From NCBI GenBank assembly GCA_013360185.1, contig JABWCO010000016.1, forward strand, positions 1 through 40,100: a DNA stretch of 40,100 nucleotides, written 5' to 3'. Every line of letters starts with the position of its first letter. Position 1 is the first letter of the stretch. The notes beneath the pieces are model-generated. The model saw only the letters and a program-made list of their open reading frames with translations. It had not been told where the DNA came from and did not search any database. This stretch comes from Bdellovibrio sp. Its GTDB lineage: Bacteria; Bdellovibrionota; Bdellovibrionia; Bdellovibrionales; Bdellovibrionaceae. This document shows, one piece after another, positions 25,144 through 35,399 of the stretch. A program made the translations under genes and the position numbers.

Positions 25144-27474
25144 TCACGTCGTGACAGGTTGTTTTTGATTCTTTTGCCCAGTGCCGTTTTGGGTGGTGCT
25201 AAAATGGAACCTTAACATGTCCTTTTCCAGTTCCACATTGACACGTCCGCCATCAACAAGTCGTCCAAAAAGCAGTTCGTCGACCAAGGCTTTTTTCAAG
25301 TGTTCATCCACCACACGTGCAAGTGGGCGAGCGCCGTAAACTTTGTCGTAGCCTTTTTTCATTAGCCACTTAACTACATCTTGCGACACTGTTAGTTCCA
25401 CTTTTTTATCAACCAAAACCATTTTCAATTCATCCACGAATTTCTGCGTGATTTTTAAAATCATATCTTCGCCCAAATCGCGGAACGAAACCACAGCATC
25501 AAGACGGTTGATAAATTCTGGAGAAAACGACTTTTTAATCGCGTCCAAAGAAAGAGCGCTGCGGTTTTCGTCTACCATACCGATGGTGCCACGAGAAGTT
25601 TCGAGGGCCCCGGCATTGGAGGTCATAACCAAAACGACATTTTTAAAGTCAGCGACGCGACCATTGCTGTCGGTCAGACGGCCCGCATCCATGACTTGCA
25701 ACAAAACGTTGGTAATGTCCCCGTGCGCTTTTTCGATTTCATCCAGCAGGATCACGGCGTACGGATTTTTCGAGACGGCCTCTGTCAGTTGTCCGCCTTC
25801 TTCGTGGCCTACGTATCCCGGCGGGGCGCCAATTAAGCGCGCGACCGAGTGCTTTTCCATGTATTCACTCATGTCAAAGCGTTCAAAGTGAATGCCCATG
25901 ATCTGCGCGAGTTGACGACACACTTCTGTTTTGCCCACGCCCGTGGGGCCCGTAAACAGGAAGCTGCCAATCGGTTTATTCGGACGCCCTAGACCACTGC
26001 GCGCATATTTGATGTTTGCGACCAAACGATCGATGGCTTCGTCTTGACCAAAGATCAAGGCTTTTAATTTTTTGTCTAAGTCTTTAAGCTGCGTTTTTTC
26101 TGTCGCCGAAATACTGGCGATCGGCAGACCCGTCATTTTCGCAATCACTTCTTCGACTTCTTTGGCATCGACACGGATATCGTCAGCACTTTCGTGTTTT
26201 AAACGGAAGTGGGCTCCGGCTTCATCCAAAACGTCGATGGCTTTATCGGGTAACAATTTGCCATGGATGTGTTTTGTAGAAAGCTCCACGGCAGCGAACA
26301 AAGCCTCGTCCGTATACTTCACGTGATGGAAGTCTTCATAGGATTTACGCAAGCCCTTTAAAATTTTAATGCAATCTTCTTTCGAAGGTTCATTCACGTC
26401 AATTTTTTGGAAGCGACGATTTAGCGCGCGATCCTTTTCAAAATACTGACGGTATTCAGTGTGCGTTGTCGAACCGATGCAGCTAATATCGCCGTTTGCT
26501 AAAGCCGGCTTTAAAAGGTTTGAAGCATCCATGGAGCCGCCGCTCGTCGCTCCGGCACCCACGATCGTATGAATTTCATCAATGAACAACAACGAACCAG
26601 GGCGTTTGCCAATTTCTTTAACGACGGCTTTTAAGCGTCCTTCAAAATCACCGCGGAATTTGGTTCCGGCCAACAAACCACCCAGATCCAAAGAGTAAAT
26701 AACTGCGTTTTTAAGTTTTTCCGGTACTTTGCCGTCGACGATTCTTTGCGCCAGGCCATCGGCGATCGCCGTTTTGCCGACGCCGGGTTCGCCAATCAGC
26801 AACGGATTGTTTTTGGTACGACGACAGAGAATCTGAATCGTGCGTTCCAGAACTTCTTCGCGGCCAATCAAAGGATCTAATTTGCCTTGTTTCGCTCGCT
26901 CGTTCAAATTGACACAGAAACTTTCTAAGGGGGAGCCACGTTCTTCATCGCTTCCTTCCGTGCCCGGCGCATCGGTGTTGTTGCGCGCAGGGGCGGCTGA
27001 AAGATCGTGATCTCTTCCGTCTTTGGTAATTCCGTGGGAGATAAAATTAATAATATCAAATTGGCTTAGTCCTTGTTTGGACAAAGCAAAAGTTGCGTGG
27101 GAATCCTGTTCGTAAAACAAGGACACCAATAAGCTGCCTTCACTAATCTGGTTGCGACCGGCACTTTTCATTTGAATGGCCGCACGCTGAATCAGGCGAT
27201 GACAAGCCAGAGTAAACTCCGGGCTCCAGGAATCATAGCCTCCATAAGTCGCCAATTGGTCATCGGTGATGAGTGGGATACCAGTCTTCAGGTGGTCGCG
27301 CAATTCTTGGCGAAGCTTCTGGACGTTGACGGCACAGGCTTGCAGGATTTCGACCATGACGGGTGACTCCGTTAAGACCAAAAGGATGTGCTCTAAAGTC
27401 ACAAATTCATGGTGATTGCGTTTGGCGAGTTCCGTAGCTTCGGCGAGCTTGCGCTCAAGTTCTCGGCTCATCAT
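25144..27474 (-). CDS. clpA: ATP-dependent Clp protease ATP-binding subunit ClpA
   Basis: 776 aa. Hsp100 unfoldase that feeds substrates to ClpP in the cytosol. N-terminal Clp-N repeats (about 1-145), D1 with Walker A GEPGVGKT at 228-235 and Walker B LLFIDEIH near 295-302, D2 with Walker A GPTGVGKT at 509-516, and a C-terminal D2-small domain. The ClpP-docking loop expected after [11 protein letters not shown] reads IGM, compared with IGL in E. coli ClpA and IGF in ClpX. The start overlaps the clpS stop by four bases (ATGA), so the two are translationally coupled and ClpS adaptor is made with its partner. No clpP is in the window. Confidence 0.96.
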   Translation of the reverse strand: MMSRELERKLAEATELAKRNHHEFVTLEHILLVLTESPVMVEILQACAVNVQKLRQELRDHLKTGIPLITDDQLATYGGYDSWSPEFTLACHRLIQRAAIQMKSAGRNQISEGSLLVSLFYEQDSHATFALSKQGLSQFDIINFISHGITKDGRDHDLSAAPARNNTDAPGTEGSDEERGSPLESFCVNLNERAKQGKLDPLIGREEVLERTIQILCRRTKNNPLLIGEPGVGKTAIADGLAQRIVDGKVPEKLKNAVIYSLDLGGLLAGTKFRGDFEGRLKAVVKEIGKRPGSLLFIDEIHTIVGAGATSGGSMDASNLLKPALANGDISCIGSTTHTEYRQYFEKDRALNRRFQKIDVNEPSKEDCIKILKGLRKSYEDFHHVKYTDEALFAAVELSTKHIHGKLLPDKAIDVLDEAGAHFRLKHESADDIRVDAKEVEEVIAKMTGLPIASISATEKTQLKDLDKKLKALIFGQDEAIDRLVANIKYARSGLGRPNKPIGSFLFTGPTGVGKTEVCRQLAQIMGIHFERFDMSEYMEKHSVARLIGAPPGYVGHEEGGQLTEAVSKNPYAVILLDEIEKAHGDITNVLLQVMDAGRLTDSNGRVADFKNVVLVMTSNAGALETSRGTIGMVDENRSALSLDAIKKSFSPEFINRLDAVVSFRDLGEDMILKITQKFVDELKMVLVDKKVELTVSQDVVKWLMKKGYDKVYGARPLARVVDEHLKKALVDELLFGRLVDGGRVNVELEKDMLRFHFSTTQNGTGQKNQKQPVTT

Positions 27475-27818
27475 GATTCCTCCTCCAGTGTACTTTTCAG
27501 GGGATACTGATTTAGTTGCGCGAACTGATTGACCTGCATCACTTTCATTTCGGCAATTTCAAGTGTGTAAACTCCTGCGACGCCCGCACCCTTTTTGTGA
27601 ACATCGAGCATGACTTGCGTGGCTTGCTCTTCTGTCTTCGCGAAAAAACGGCGCAAAACCAGAACGACAAAATCCATCGGTGTATAGTCGTCGTTCAGTA
27701 AAATAACTTTGTACATCTTCGGTGTGTCCAATTTTGGAACAATTTGGACGCCAACGTCTCCTTCAGGATTCGCAGATGGATAGTTCGTATTATTTTTTTT
27801 GTCGTTGTTATCACCCAT
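27471..27818 (-). CDS. clpS: ClpS adaptor of ClpAP
   Basis: 115 aa. N-end-rule adaptor that binds the ClpA N-domain and delivers substrates with bulky N-terminal residues. The first 30 residues are polar and flexible, then the folded core: YKVILLNDDYTPMDFVVLVL, then KTEEQATQVMLDVHKKGAGV and YTLEIAEMKVMQV. NDDYTPMDF and the VHKKGAG loop are family hallmarks of the substrate pocket. An imperfect inverted repeat (27847-27875) sits in the leader. Confidence 0.95.
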   Translation of the reverse strand: MGDNNDKKNNTNYPSANPEGDVGVQIVPKLDTPKMYKVILLNDDYTPMDFVVLVLRRFFAKTEEQATQVMLDVHKKGAGVAGVYTLEIAEMKVMQVNQFAQLNQYPLKSTLEEES

Positions 27819-27846
27819 ATGGTTGATTCTACCTCATGCTCTTATA

Positions 27847-27875
27847 ACTTGAGCACTGTTTCGTCAGTGGCAAGT
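27847..27875. other. Inverted repeat in the clpS leader
   Basis: Nested arms ACTTG/CAAGT and CACTG/CAGTG enclose a 6-base loop. The repeat lies 29 bases upstream of the clpS ATG, in the divergent region shared with pilA. It could be an operator or an mRNA hairpin. Confidence 0.35.
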
Positions 27876-27880
27876 CTAGG

Positions 27881-27921
27881 GAGCCGAAAAAAGCTAGTTT
27901 TTTGTCGAGCCGTAAAAAGCT
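27881..27921 (+). repeat. Tandem 15-bp direct repeats upstream of pilA
   Basis: GAGCCGAAAAAAGCT (27881-27895) and GAGCCGTAAAAAGCT (27907-27921) differ at one base and start 26 bases apart, about 2.5 turns of DNA. A weaker GAGCC recurs at 27932. They sit upstream of the pilA -35 and could bind a regulator on one side of the helix after bending. Confidence 0.5.
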
Positions 27922-27957
27922 CATATTTGGTGAGCCTCTTGCAAAATTATAGGTTGT

Positions 27958-27988
27958 TTGACACACTTGTGTGGGTAAACAGAATAAT
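27958..27988 (+). promoter_or_regulatory. Candidate pilA promoter
   Basis: TTGACA (27958-27963) and AATAAT (27983-27988) are separated by 19 bases, longer than ideal. A 12-bp palindrome CACAC-TT-GTGTG (27962-27973) overlaps the -35 end and the spacer, a place where a repressor or an activator of long-spacer promoters could bind. Confidence 0.4.
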
Positions 27989-28009
27989 AAGAACCATGGA
28001 GGTCTTTAA

Positions 28010-28558
28010 ATGTTTTCATCTAGAAATTCTCAGCGAGGTTTTTCGCTTGTGGAATTGATGGTTGTTGTAGCGATCATCGGTATCCTGGCAACGATCGCGA
28101 TTCCGTCAGTTGGTAAATACATGGCGAAGGCTCGTCAGTCCGAAGCTAAGACAATGCTGTCGTCTTTGTACACCTCTGAAAAAGCTTTTTTCGCGGAATA
28201 CAACGCATATCACTCTAAGTTCCAAGCGATCGGTTATTCGCCAGAAGGACAACTGCGCTATAACGTAGGGTTTGGCGGAACTGTTACGGATGCGGGCGCG
28301 GGGAACGGTTACAACACCACATTGCCGACGGTTAATATGACGACTAAAACTTATTGTGGAGCAGCAGGTACTATGGTGAATGGCTGCACAATATTGGTTG
28401 GATCTGATGGGGCAGCGCCGGATGATTTGGCGACTGGCGATTTGTCGCAGACCCTGTTTACTGCTTATGCCATCGCAAGAATTCGTGGTACAACGTCTGA
28501 TACTTGGACGATGACTCAAGACAAGGTTCTTTCAAACCCGGTCAATGGTATCCAGTAG
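28010..28558 (+). CDS. pilA: Type IV pilin PilA
   Basis: 182 aa. Prepilin with a short basic leader (MFSSRNSQRG), cleavage before FSLVELMVVVAIIGILATIA with Glu at mature position 5, as in type IVa pilins. A C-terminal globular domain contains two cysteines (TYCGAAGTMVNGC) that may form the disulfide loop. The subunit polymerises into the retractable pilus, which in Bdellovibrio is needed for prey invasion. GGAGG at 27998-28002 is seven bases before the ATG. The TPR-like gene overlaps its end by 14 bases. The length and extended D-region are within the family range. Confidence 0.93.
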   Translation: MFSSRNSQRGFSLVELMVVVAIIGILATIAIPSVGKYMAKARQSEAKTMLSSLYTSEKAFFAEYNAYHSKFQAIGYSPEGQLRYNVGFGGTVTDAGAGNGYNTTLPTVNMTTKTYCGAAGTMVNGCTILVGSDGAAPDDLATGDLSQTLFTAYAIARIRGTTSDTWTMTQDKVLSNPVNGIQ

Positions 28559-29240
28559 ATTTCTAAAATCTCAGTTAGTTTTTTGCGACCCAAGGGCCCT
28601 GGCTCTTGGGTTCTTTTCTTTGGTGCTTATTTTTACTTCCCACACCGTCTTTCAAAACACCTATCTCGCAGCGAACAAAGCGCTTCTGCCGCCGCCTCAA
28701 TACATCGAGCGCATGAGCTTTGGTTTTAATGAGGCCATTGCCGACACTCTGTGGATTCGTGCTTTACAGGATTTTGATTACTGTGAAGCGAAAATCGCAG
28801 ACAATGTCTGTGCAAATAACTCGTGGCTGTATCTGATGCTTGATGCGATCACAAACTTGTCTCCGAATTTTCGCATGCCCTATGCCACAGGGTCTTTGGC
28901 GCTCACCATTATTATTTCTGATATCGACGGAGCGACGAAAATTTTTGATAAAGGTGTCAAAGCATTTCCTAACGATTGGCCGATTCTATATCGTGCGGCT
29001 TATCATTATCTGTACGAAGTGAAGGATAAAAAAAAGGCCGCAGAGCTGCTTATACAGGCCGGGCAAAATGGGGCTCCCGCTTGGGTGTTTGCGTTGGCCG
29101 GTCGCTTGTATTCTGATGCCGGGTCGATGGACTTAGCCGAAGCATTGCTTCAGCAGATTATCCAAGAAAATCAGGATCCCGCAGTGATCAAACGCCTGCA
29201 AGATAAGATAAACTCGATGAAAACTTCCCTCAGTCACTAA
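28545..29240 (+). CDS. Membrane-anchored TPR-like protein downstream of pilA
   Basis: 231 aa. One N-terminal transmembrane segment (about 17-38) is followed by YIERMSFGFNEAIADTLWIRALQDF and helical pairs resembling TPRs (ITNLSPNFRMPYATGSLAL; FDKGVKAFPNDWPILYRAAY; AAELLIQAGQNGAPAWVFAL). The region before the TPRs, with the FNE..ADTLWIRALQ pattern, recurs next to pilin genes in deltaproteobacteria as I recall. The ATG lies inside the last codons of pilA with no clear Shine-Dalgarno, suggesting coupled translation. A role in pilus assembly or pilin turnover is inferred from linkage. Confidence 0.75.
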   Translation: MVSSRFLKSQLVFCDPRALALGFFSLVLIFTSHTVFQNTYLAANKALLPPPQYIERMSFGFNEAIADTLWIRALQDFDYCEAKIADNVCANNSWLYLMLDAITNLSPNFRMPYATGSLALTIIISDIDGATKIFDKGVKAFPNDWPILYRAAYHYLYEVKDKKKAAELLIQAGQNGAPAWVFALAGRLYSDAGSMDLAEALLQQIIQENQDPAVIKRLQDKINSMKTSLSH

Positions 29241-29288
29241 TGCGCGGCGCACAAGTGTAATTCCCCCGGCTTTTTCTTGAGGCAGACA

Positions 29289-29316
29289 TTGACGATTGCT
29301 GATTCGTCACCATATT
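29289..29316 (+). promoter_or_regulatory. Candidate dnaJ promoter
   Basis: TTGACG, 16 bases, CATATT, a sigma-70-like pair upstream of the dnaJ ATG at 29355. No sigma-32 (CTTGAAA...CCCCAT) or CIRCE element is seen here. Confidence 0.4.
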
Positions 29317-29354
29317 TTGTCCTACATCCATCGATTAGATAAATACGGGAAATT

Positions 29355-30470
29355 ATGGCTCAAAGAGACTATTACGAGATTTTAGGTGTTGCCAAAGACG
29401 CAGAGCAAGATGCGATCAAAAAAGCGTATCGTAAATTAGCGATGCAGTTTCATCCCGATAAAAATCCGGGCAACAAAGAAGCCGAAGACAAATTCAAAGA
29501 AGCCGCTGGGGCGTACGAAGTTTTAAGTGATCCACAAAAACGTGCGCAATACGATCGTTTTGGCCATGACGCTTTCACTGGGCGCGGTGGTGGTGGAGCC
29601 GGCTTTCAAGATGTCGACGATATTTTTTCGCACTTTGGCGATATTTTCGGAGACTTTTTTGGTGGTGGTGGTGGCGGCCAAAGGCAACGTCGCAATCGCA
29701 ATGAGCCTCGTCGCGGCGCTGATTTGCGCTATGTAACAGAAATCACCTTGAAAGATGTGATCGCCGGTATCGAAAAAGAAATCGAATTTGATACGGAAAA
29801 AAACTGTGATGACTGTAAAGGTACGGGCGCAGAAAAAGGTTCGCAAATTGTGACTTGTACAATGTGCGGAGGTTCGGGGCAAGTGGTGCGCTCGCAAGGA
29901 TTCTTTGCGATGGCCTCAACCTGTCCCACATGTTCTGGGCAGGGCACGCAAATTAAAAGTCCATGTAAGTCCTGTAAAGGCAAAGGTCGTTCTGTAGAGC
30001 ACCGTAAGATTCGTCTTAACATCCCAGCCGGTGTTGACACAGGCACGCGCTTGCGTGTCGCGACTGAGGGCGAAGGCGGCTACATGGGCGGTCCGCCAGG
30101 GGATCTTTATGTTGAGATTCGCGTAAAACAACACGCGCATTTCGAACGCCGTGAAGATGATTTATTTGCCGAATTATCAGTACCGTATGTGCAAATGCTT
30201 TTGGGGGCAGAAATTGAAGTGCCCACGGTTACGGGCAAGGCAACTTTAGAAGTGCCAAGAGGCGCGCACCCAGGTGACAACGTCAAATTACCTGGAGAAG
30301 GATTGCCTTCATTAAAAGGCAGTCGTCGCGGGGACATTTATTTCCGCGTCAACGTGCAGTTTCCGGAAAAGCTTCATAAAGATGAAGAGAAACTTCTGCG
30401 TGAAATCGCCAAAGAGCGTGGACTGAAAGTCAGCACTGAAAGCGGCGGATTTTTCGGGCGGAAGAAATAA
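29355..30470 (+). CDS. dnaJ: Chaperone DnaJ
   Basis: 371 aa, type I (DnaJ/Hsp40). J domain at about 1-70 with HPD at 33-35; Gly/Phe-rich linker at about 74-110; zinc domain with CDDCKGTG (151), CTMCGGSG (168), CPTCSGQG (190) and CKSCKGKG (204); C-terminal substrate-binding domains to 371. It stimulates the DnaK ATPase and delivers unfolded clients. dnaJ lies upstream of dnaK, the reverse of the common dnaK-dnaJ order, with a 361-base gap, so they are probably separate transcripts. Confidence 0.97.
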   Translation: MAQRDYYEILGVAKDAEQDAIKKAYRKLAMQFHPDKNPGNKEAEDKFKEAAGAYEVLSDPQKRAQYDRFGHDAFTGRGGGGAGFQDVDDIFSHFGDIFGDFFGGGGGGQRQRRNRNEPRRGADLRYVTEITLKDVIAGIEKEIEFDTEKNCDDCKGTGAEKGSQIVTCTMCGGSGQVVRSQGFFAMASTCPTCSGQGTQIKSPCKSCKGKGRSVEHRKIRLNIPAGVDTGTRLRVATEGEGGYMGGPPGDLYVEIRVKQHAHFERREDDLFAELSVPYVQMLLGAEIEVPTVTGKATLEVPRGAHPGDNVKLPGEGLPSLKGSRRGDIYFRVNVQFPEKLHKDEEKLLREIAKERGLKVSTESGGFFGRKK

Positions 30471-30831
30471 AAAATCTCAGACTCGCGGTCAATTTAAGCG
30501 CGGCTTGCGAATGTTCCTATTTGCCTGGAGTTTTAGAAAAAGAGCCCTGGAGTTGAAGGGATTGACACCAGGGCTGAGGGGATTATTCGTTCACTCCCTG
30601 CGGAGTGAGGTCCTAGATTGACTGAGGATGTGAAGAATTACGAGTTACATATTCGTAAGATATTGATTTTACTTGTTAAAAAACAGCAATCTGCGGACGC
30701 CTAAAGGGGTCCCAGAATTTCAAAAAAAAACTGCTTAGGACCTTGACGAAGTTGAGTTCAAACACAGATTTACTTTGAGAGATTAATTTATTAAGTACGC
30801 AGACTTTACGCACTTATAAGGGAGACGCAAA
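30471..30831. other. dnaJ-dnaK intergenic region with two hairpins
   Basis: No gene is seen. Two perfect stems stand side by side: AGCCCTGG/CCAGGGCT (30543-30575) and TCACTCC/GGAGTGA (30591-30608). Neither is followed by a T-run. Further on, TTGACG at 30743-30748 is the only -35-like hexamer near dnaK, with no good -10. A GGGAG ribosome-binding site precedes the dnaK ATG. I find no CIRCE element and no recognisable sigma-32 promoter. Confidence 0.45.
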
Positions 30832-32739
30832 ATGGGAAAAATTATTGGTATCGACTTAGGAACGACGAATTCGTGCGTTGCAATCATGGAAGGCGGCGAG
30901 GCTAAAGTTCTTGTGAACGAAGAAGGCGCGCGTACCACTCCTTCAGTTGTTGCTTATACAAAAGACGGTGATCGTTTGGCGGGTCAAATCGCAAAACGCC
31001 AAGCTGTAACAAATCCAGAAAATACAATTTATTCTGCAAAACGTTTTATCGGTCGCAGATTTGATGAAGTAAAAGAAGAAACTAAACTTGTACCTTACAA
31101 CGTGGTTGCTAAAGGCAATGACTGTGCATTTAGCGTACAAGGTAAAAATGTTTCTCCTGAAGAAATCGGCGCAGCGGTTTTAGCAAAACTAAAAAAAGTT
31201 GCTGAAGATTATTTGGGCGAAGCAGTGACAGAAGCTGTTGTGACAGTTCCTGCTTACTTCAATGACTCGCAAAGACAAGCGACAAAAGACGCGGGTCGTA
31301 TCGCAGGTCTAGAAATCAAACGTATCATCAATGAACCGACGGCGGCGGCATTGGCTTACGGTTTGGATAAAAAGAAAGACGAAAAAATCGTTATCTATGA
31401 CTTCGGGGGCGGTACATTTGATGTGTCTGTTCTTGAAGTGGGTGACGGTGTCGTCGAAGTTCGCGCAACCAATGGTGACACACACTTAGGTGGTGACAAC
31501 TTCGATACAGTGATCTTGGAATGGTTGATTTCTGAGTTCAAAAAAGATCAAGCAATTGATCTTAAGAACGACAAAATGGCGTTACAACGTCTAAAAGAAG
31601 CGGCAGAGAAAGCGAAAATCGAACTTTCTTCAGCGCAAGAAACTGAAATCAATCTTCCGTTCATCACAGCTGATCAATCAGGTCCGAAACATCTTCAAAC
31701 AAGATTGACTCGTGCGAAGTTTGATCAAATGACAGAAGACCTAGTAAAACGCTCGATGGAACCATGCCGTAAAGCTTTGGCGGACGCCGGAATTAAAGCT
31801 TCCGAGATTGATGAAGTCGTATTGGTCGGTGGATCTACGCGTATCCCTTCAATCCAAAAAGCGGTTAAAGAATTCTTCGGTAAAGAGCCAAACCGCACAG
31901 TGAATCCCGATGAAGTTGTGGCGATTGGTGCCGCAGTTCAAGGGGGTGTCCTTGCCGGTGATGTGAAAGACGTTCTTTTATTAGACGTAATTCCATTAAG
32001 CCTGGGTATTGAAACACTTGGCGGCGTGATGACAACGTTGATCGAAAGAAACTCAGCGATTCCGACTAAGAAATCGCAAGTGTTCTCGACAGCGGCGGAC
32101 AATCAGCCAGCCGTTGATATCCACGTCCTTCAAGGGGAACGTAAGATGTCGACTGACAATAAAACTTTAGGCCGCTTTGAACTAGTGGGTATTCCACCAG
32201 CTCCACGCGGAGTTCCGCAAGTTGAAGTGACTTTTGATATCGATGCCAATGGTATCTTGAACGTCAGTGCGAAAGATATGTCATCGGGCAAAACTCAACA
32301 GATCAAGATCACGGCGCAATCGGGTCTTTCTGAAGAAGAGATCAAACGCGCAGTGAACGATGCTGAAGGTCACGCGGAAGAAGACAAACGTAAAGCAGAA
32401 GCGGCTACACAAAGAAACAATTTGGATAACTTAGTTTACCAAACTGAAAAACTTGTGAAAGATTCCGGCGCGCAATTGCCAGAGTCTGAAGTAAAAGCGG
32501 CAAACGACGCGATTGCTGAAGCGAAAAAAGTGCTAGAGAATAAATCGGCTGAGTCAGATGAACTCAAAGCGAAATTCGAAGCCTTGCAAGCGTTGACTCA
32601 CAAATTGACTTCTGAGCTTTACAAAAAGCAAGGTGGTCAAGCTGAGGGCGGCGGTCAAGCGGCAGGCGGAGCTGAAAATGCTTCTGCAGACAAAGGCAAC
32701 GACGACGTGATCGATGCTGATTACAAAGACGTGAACTAA
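30832..32739 (+). CDS. dnaK: Chaperone DnaK (Hsp70)
   Basis: 635 aa, full length. Cytosolic Hsp70 working with DnaJ. The nucleotide-binding domain opens with [33 protein letters not shown] and [15 protein letters not shown] follow near 170-205, and [13 protein letters not shown] near 337-349. The linker [18 protein letters not shown] leads to the beta substrate-binding domain, then the helical lid. It ends in the usual acidic tail [13 protein letters not shown] after a Gly/Gln-rich stretch. It has its own terminator, shared with the convergent gene. No grpE is present in the window. Confidence 0.98.
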   Translation: MGKIIGIDLGTTNSCVAIMEGGEAKVLVNEEGARTTPSVVAYTKDGDRLAGQIAKRQAVTNPENTIYSAKRFIGRRFDEVKEETKLVPYNVVAKGNDCAFSVQGKNVSPEEIGAAVLAKLKKVAEDYLGEAVTEAVVTVPAYFNDSQRQATKDAGRIAGLEIKRIINEPTAAALAYGLDKKKDEKIVIYDFGGGTFDVSVLEVGDGVVEVRATNGDTHLGGDNFDTVILEWLISEFKKDQAIDLKNDKMALQRLKEAAEKAKIELSSAQETEINLPFITADQSGPKHLQTRLTRAKFDQMTEDLVKRSMEPCRKALADAGIKASEIDEVVLVGGSTRIPSIQKAVKEFFGKEPNRTVNPDEVVAIGAAVQGGVLAGDVKDVLLLDVIPLSLGIETLGGVMTTLIERNSAIPTKKSQVFSTAADNQPAVDIHVLQGERKMSTDNKTLGRFELVGIPPAPRGVPQVEVTFDIDANGILNVSAKDMSSGKTQQIKITAQSGLSEEEIKRAVNDAEGHAEEDKRKAEAATQRNNLDNLVYQTEKLVKDSGAQLPESEVKAANDAIAEAKKVLENKSAESDELKAKFEALQALTHKLTSELYKKQGGQAEGGGQAAGGAENASADKGNDDVIDADYKDVN

Positions 32740-32766
32740 AAATAAGAACTAAACAGTTCAAAAAAA

Positions 32767-32798
32767 AGCTCCGAGTATAGACTCGGGGCTTTTTTTTT
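32767..32798. terminator. Bidirectional rho-independent terminator
   Basis: AGCTCCGAGT (32767-32776) pairs with ACTCGGGGCT (32781-32790) with one G-U pair and a 4-base loop. A T8 tail (32791-32798) serves dnaK, and the A7 run before the stem serves the convergent gene ending at 32814. Confidence 0.92.
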
Positions 32799-32813
32799 AA
32801 ATAAAAAATGTAA

Positions 32814-33224
32814 TTACTGACAAGATTCCGTTGTGCTTAAAAGCACAAGCTTATTTCCGACGCTGTCGAAAAGATACTTCGTGCCGGCTTCATCTTTGGC
32901 GATAATAGAGGTTCCAAAGGTATGACTATAAATGACCGCCTCCGAGATTTTTACCTTTAAGCCGGCGCTGACTTCGATTTCCCTTAGGTTTTCGGTACTC
33001 GCTTTGAGTCTTCTTTCGATTGTTGAAACAATGATTTCGGGGCCGGGCGTCTTTACCACGTTTAATTCAGATCCTTGGACCGTCATTTCTAAAGAGTCCG
33101 CTTTATTTTTCGGATTGCAGACCTTAATGGTATCTAGGTCCGCTGAGGTGCCTTCTGTTTTTTGAGAACTAGCCAAGGTCGTCGTCGCAATTAGAAGTGA
33201 TGCCACAAGAGTAATTGCTTTCAT
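32814..33224 (-). CDS. Small secreted hypothetical protein
   Basis: 136 aa with a Sec signal peptide (MKAITLVASLLIATTTLASS). The mature part is about 115 residues, beta-rich, with one cysteine in VCNPKN and one in the C-terminal ESCQ, likely a disulfide. No family recognised. GGAGG lies eight bases before the ATG. It ends at the terminator shared with dnaK, so it is a single-gene transcript. Confidence 0.65.
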   Translation of the reverse strand: MKAITLVASLLIATTTLASSQKTEGTSADLDTIKVCNPKNKADSLEMTVQGSELNVVKTPGPEIIVSTIERRLKASTENLREIEVSAGLKVKISEAVIYSHTFGTSIIAKDEAGTKYLFDSVGNKLVLLSTTESCQ

Positions 33225-33360
33225 AAGAAGACCTCCATTTAAGGCAAAAAAGTACGAACAATGGCCTTAAAGCAAAATACAGACCGCAAAGGACTCAATA
33301 TTTATGCGCTTTGAGGGGTGGGGACTGTCTAAGGAATAGACGGCGCTAACGTGCATTGTC

Positions 33361-33388
33361 TTGACCTCTTTTTTTGGGGGGGTACCAT
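33361..33388 (+). promoter_or_regulatory. Candidate acs promoter with T7G7 tract in the spacer
   Basis: TTGACC (33361-33366), a 16-base spacer, TACCAT (33383-33388). The spacer contains seven Ts (33369-33375) followed by seven Gs (33376-33382). Slippage in these tracts would change the spacer length and hence promoter strength. Confidence 0.45.
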
Positions 33389-33418
33389 AGATGTATTGCT
33401 CTAAGAAAGAGGTTCACC

Positions 33419-35359
33419 ATGCATAAGGACTTGTATCCGGTTCCCGCTGAGTTTGCTAAAAAGGCTCTGATTACAGAGTCCAAGTATAAATCGATGTACG
33501 ATGAATCCGTCAAAGACCCCGAGGGTTTTTGGGGCAAGCAAGCGGAGCGGTTGGATTGGTTTACAAAGTGGACCAAGGTGAAAGATACGAGTTTCAAAAA
33601 GCCGGTCAGCATCAAATGGTACACGGGTGGAAAGCTCAACGTTTCCTATAACTGTATTGATCGCCATTTAAAAACTCGCGCCGACAAAGTCGCAATGTTG
33701 TGGGAGCCAGACAATCCTTCCGTACCTGTTCGTAAAATCACTTATAAAGAATTGCACCAAGAAGTGTGTCGTTTTGCTAATGTCCTGAAAAAAATGGGAG
33801 TTAAAAAAGGCGACGTCGTCACGATCTATATGCCGATGATTCCCGAAACGGCCTTTGCCATGCTTGCGTGCACGCGCATCGGAGCTGTTCATTCGGTGAT
33901 CTTCGGTGGCTTTGCGCCAGATTCAATTGCTGATCGTGTGTTGGATGGCGAATCTAAATTTATTGTCACAGCGGATGCGGGCTTCCGTGGCAGCAAGTTG
34001 ATTGCATTAAAAGAAAATATCGACAAAGCCCTTGTTAAAACTCCGGATGTTAAAAACGTTTTGGTTGTGAAGTATGCCGATAACGGTGTGCAAATGCAGG
34101 CTGGGCGCGATGTTTGGTATCACGACATAAAAACTCAAGTCAGTGATCAGTGTGAAGCAGAGCCGATGGATTCTGAAGATCCTTTGTTTATTTTATACAC
34201 ATCAGGCTCTACGGGAAAACCAAAAGGAGTCTTGCATACCACGGGTGGCTACTTAGTTTATGCCAGCATGACTCATCAGTATGTTTTTGATTATCAAGAA
34301 AACGATATTTATTGGTGTTCAGCTGACGTTGGCTGGGTGACCGGTCACAGCTATATCGTGTACGGGCCTTTAGCCAATGGGGCGACTACGGTCTTTTTTG
34401 AAGGTGTGCCGAACTATCCAACGCCTTCCCGATTTTGGGAAATCATCGATAAGCACAAAGTCAGCATTTTCTATACTTCGCCAACAGCGATTCGTTCGTT
34501 GATGCGTGAAGGGGACGCTCATGTGAAAAAAACTTCTCGGGCCTCGTTGCGACTGTTAGGTTCTGTCGGGGAGCCGATCAATCCCGAAGCGTGGGCTTGG
34601 TATCACGACGTCGTCGGGGAAGGAAAATCTCCGGTCGTCGATACTTGGTGGCAAACTGAAACGGGCGGCATTTTGATCAGTCCATTGCCAGGGGCTGTGG
34701 CGACCAAGCCAGGCTCGGCAACCTTGCCTTTCTTTGGTGTGAATCCAAAACTTTTAACGGTGGAAGGGCAAGAAATCCACGGGCCGGGTGAAGGTGTTTT
34801 GGTGATCGCGGATTCTTGGCCGGGGCAAATGCGCACGGTGTATCGCAATCACGAGCGCTTTGAAGATACTTATTTTTCGAACTATCCAGGTTTCTATTTT
34901 ACCGGAGACGGTTGTCGTCGGGACCAAGATGGTTATTACTGGATCACGGGTCGTGTGGATGACGTGATCAATGTGTCGGGACATCGTTTAGGAACGGCAG
35001 AAATTGAATCCGCCTTAGTGGCACATCCCGAAGTAGCAGAAGCGGCGGTGGTGGGTTATCCCCATGATATTAAGGGGCAGGGAATTTATGCGTTTGTGAC
35101 TTTAAAGTCAGGGCATACTGCCAGTGAAGATCTGCGCAAAGAACTGATCCAGACGGTTCGAAAAGAAATTGGGCCGATTGCCACTCCTGATTTGATTCAG
35201 TGGGCTCCGCGTTTGCCAAAGACCCGCTCAGGAAAAATTATGCGTCGGATACTGCGAAAAATTGCAGAGAATCATCCTGATCAACTCGGTGATATCACGA
35301 CACTTTCTGAACCCGGAGTAGTTCAGGAACTGGTGGACAATAGGATGAATCGGGGATAA
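33419..35359 (+). CDS. acs: Acetyl-CoA synthetase
   Basis: 646 aa from the ATG at 33419, which has AAGAGG (33407-33412) upstream; a reading from 33374 would cross the putative promoter. Converts acetate, ATP and CoA to acetyl-CoA, AMP and PPi. Adenylation motifs: [11 protein letters not shown] at about 260-270, [10 protein letters not shown], and the hinge region [20 protein letters not shown]. The C-terminal SGKIMRR contains Lys606, the lysine acetylated in regulated Acs enzymes. The N-terminal ACAS domain ([19 protein letters not shown]) is present. Length fits the family. It may be cotranscribed with the DUF6580 gene 40 bases downstream. Confidence 0.96.
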   Translation: MHKDLYPVPAEFAKKALITESKYKSMYDESVKDPEGFWGKQAERLDWFTKWTKVKDTSFKKPVSIKWYTGGKLNVSYNCIDRHLKTRADKVAMLWEPDNPSVPVRKITYKELHQEVCRFANVLKKMGVKKGDVVTIYMPMIPETAFAMLACTRIGAVHSVIFGGFAPDSIADRVLDGESKFIVTADAGFRGSKLIALKENIDKALVKTPDVKNVLVVKYADNGVQMQAGRDVWYHDIKTQVSDQCEAEPMDSEDPLFILYTSGSTGKPKGVLHTTGGYLVYASMTHQYVFDYQENDIYWCSADVGWVTGHSYIVYGPLANGATTVFFEGVPNYPTPSRFWEIIDKHKVSIFYTSPTAIRSLMREGDAHVKKTSRASLRLLGSVGEPINPEAWAWYHDVVGEGKSPVVDTWWQTETGGILISPLPGAVATKPGSATLPFFGVNPKLLTVEGQEIHGPGEGVLVIADSWPGQMRTVYRNHERFEDTYFSNYPGFYFTGDGCRRDQDGYYWITGRVDDVINVSGHRLGTAEIESALVAHPEVAEAAVVGYPHDIKGQGIYAFVTLKSGHTASEDLRKELIQTVRKEIGPIATPDLIQWAPRLPKTRSGKIMRRILRKIAENHPDQLGDITTLSEPGVVQELVDNRMNRG

Positions 35360-35399
35360 AGGGTACGCCATACCTAATTCGTGTGCAGGGAGTGATCTT

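Noticed and set aside
28106..28519. Antisense open frame over pilA
   Set aside because: A shadow of the pilA coding frame; no start signals.
30471..30831. Heat-shock (sigma-32 or CIRCE) element in front of dnaK
   Set aside because: Read through on both strands; no CTTGAAA...CCCCAT pair and no TTAGCACTC inverted repeat.
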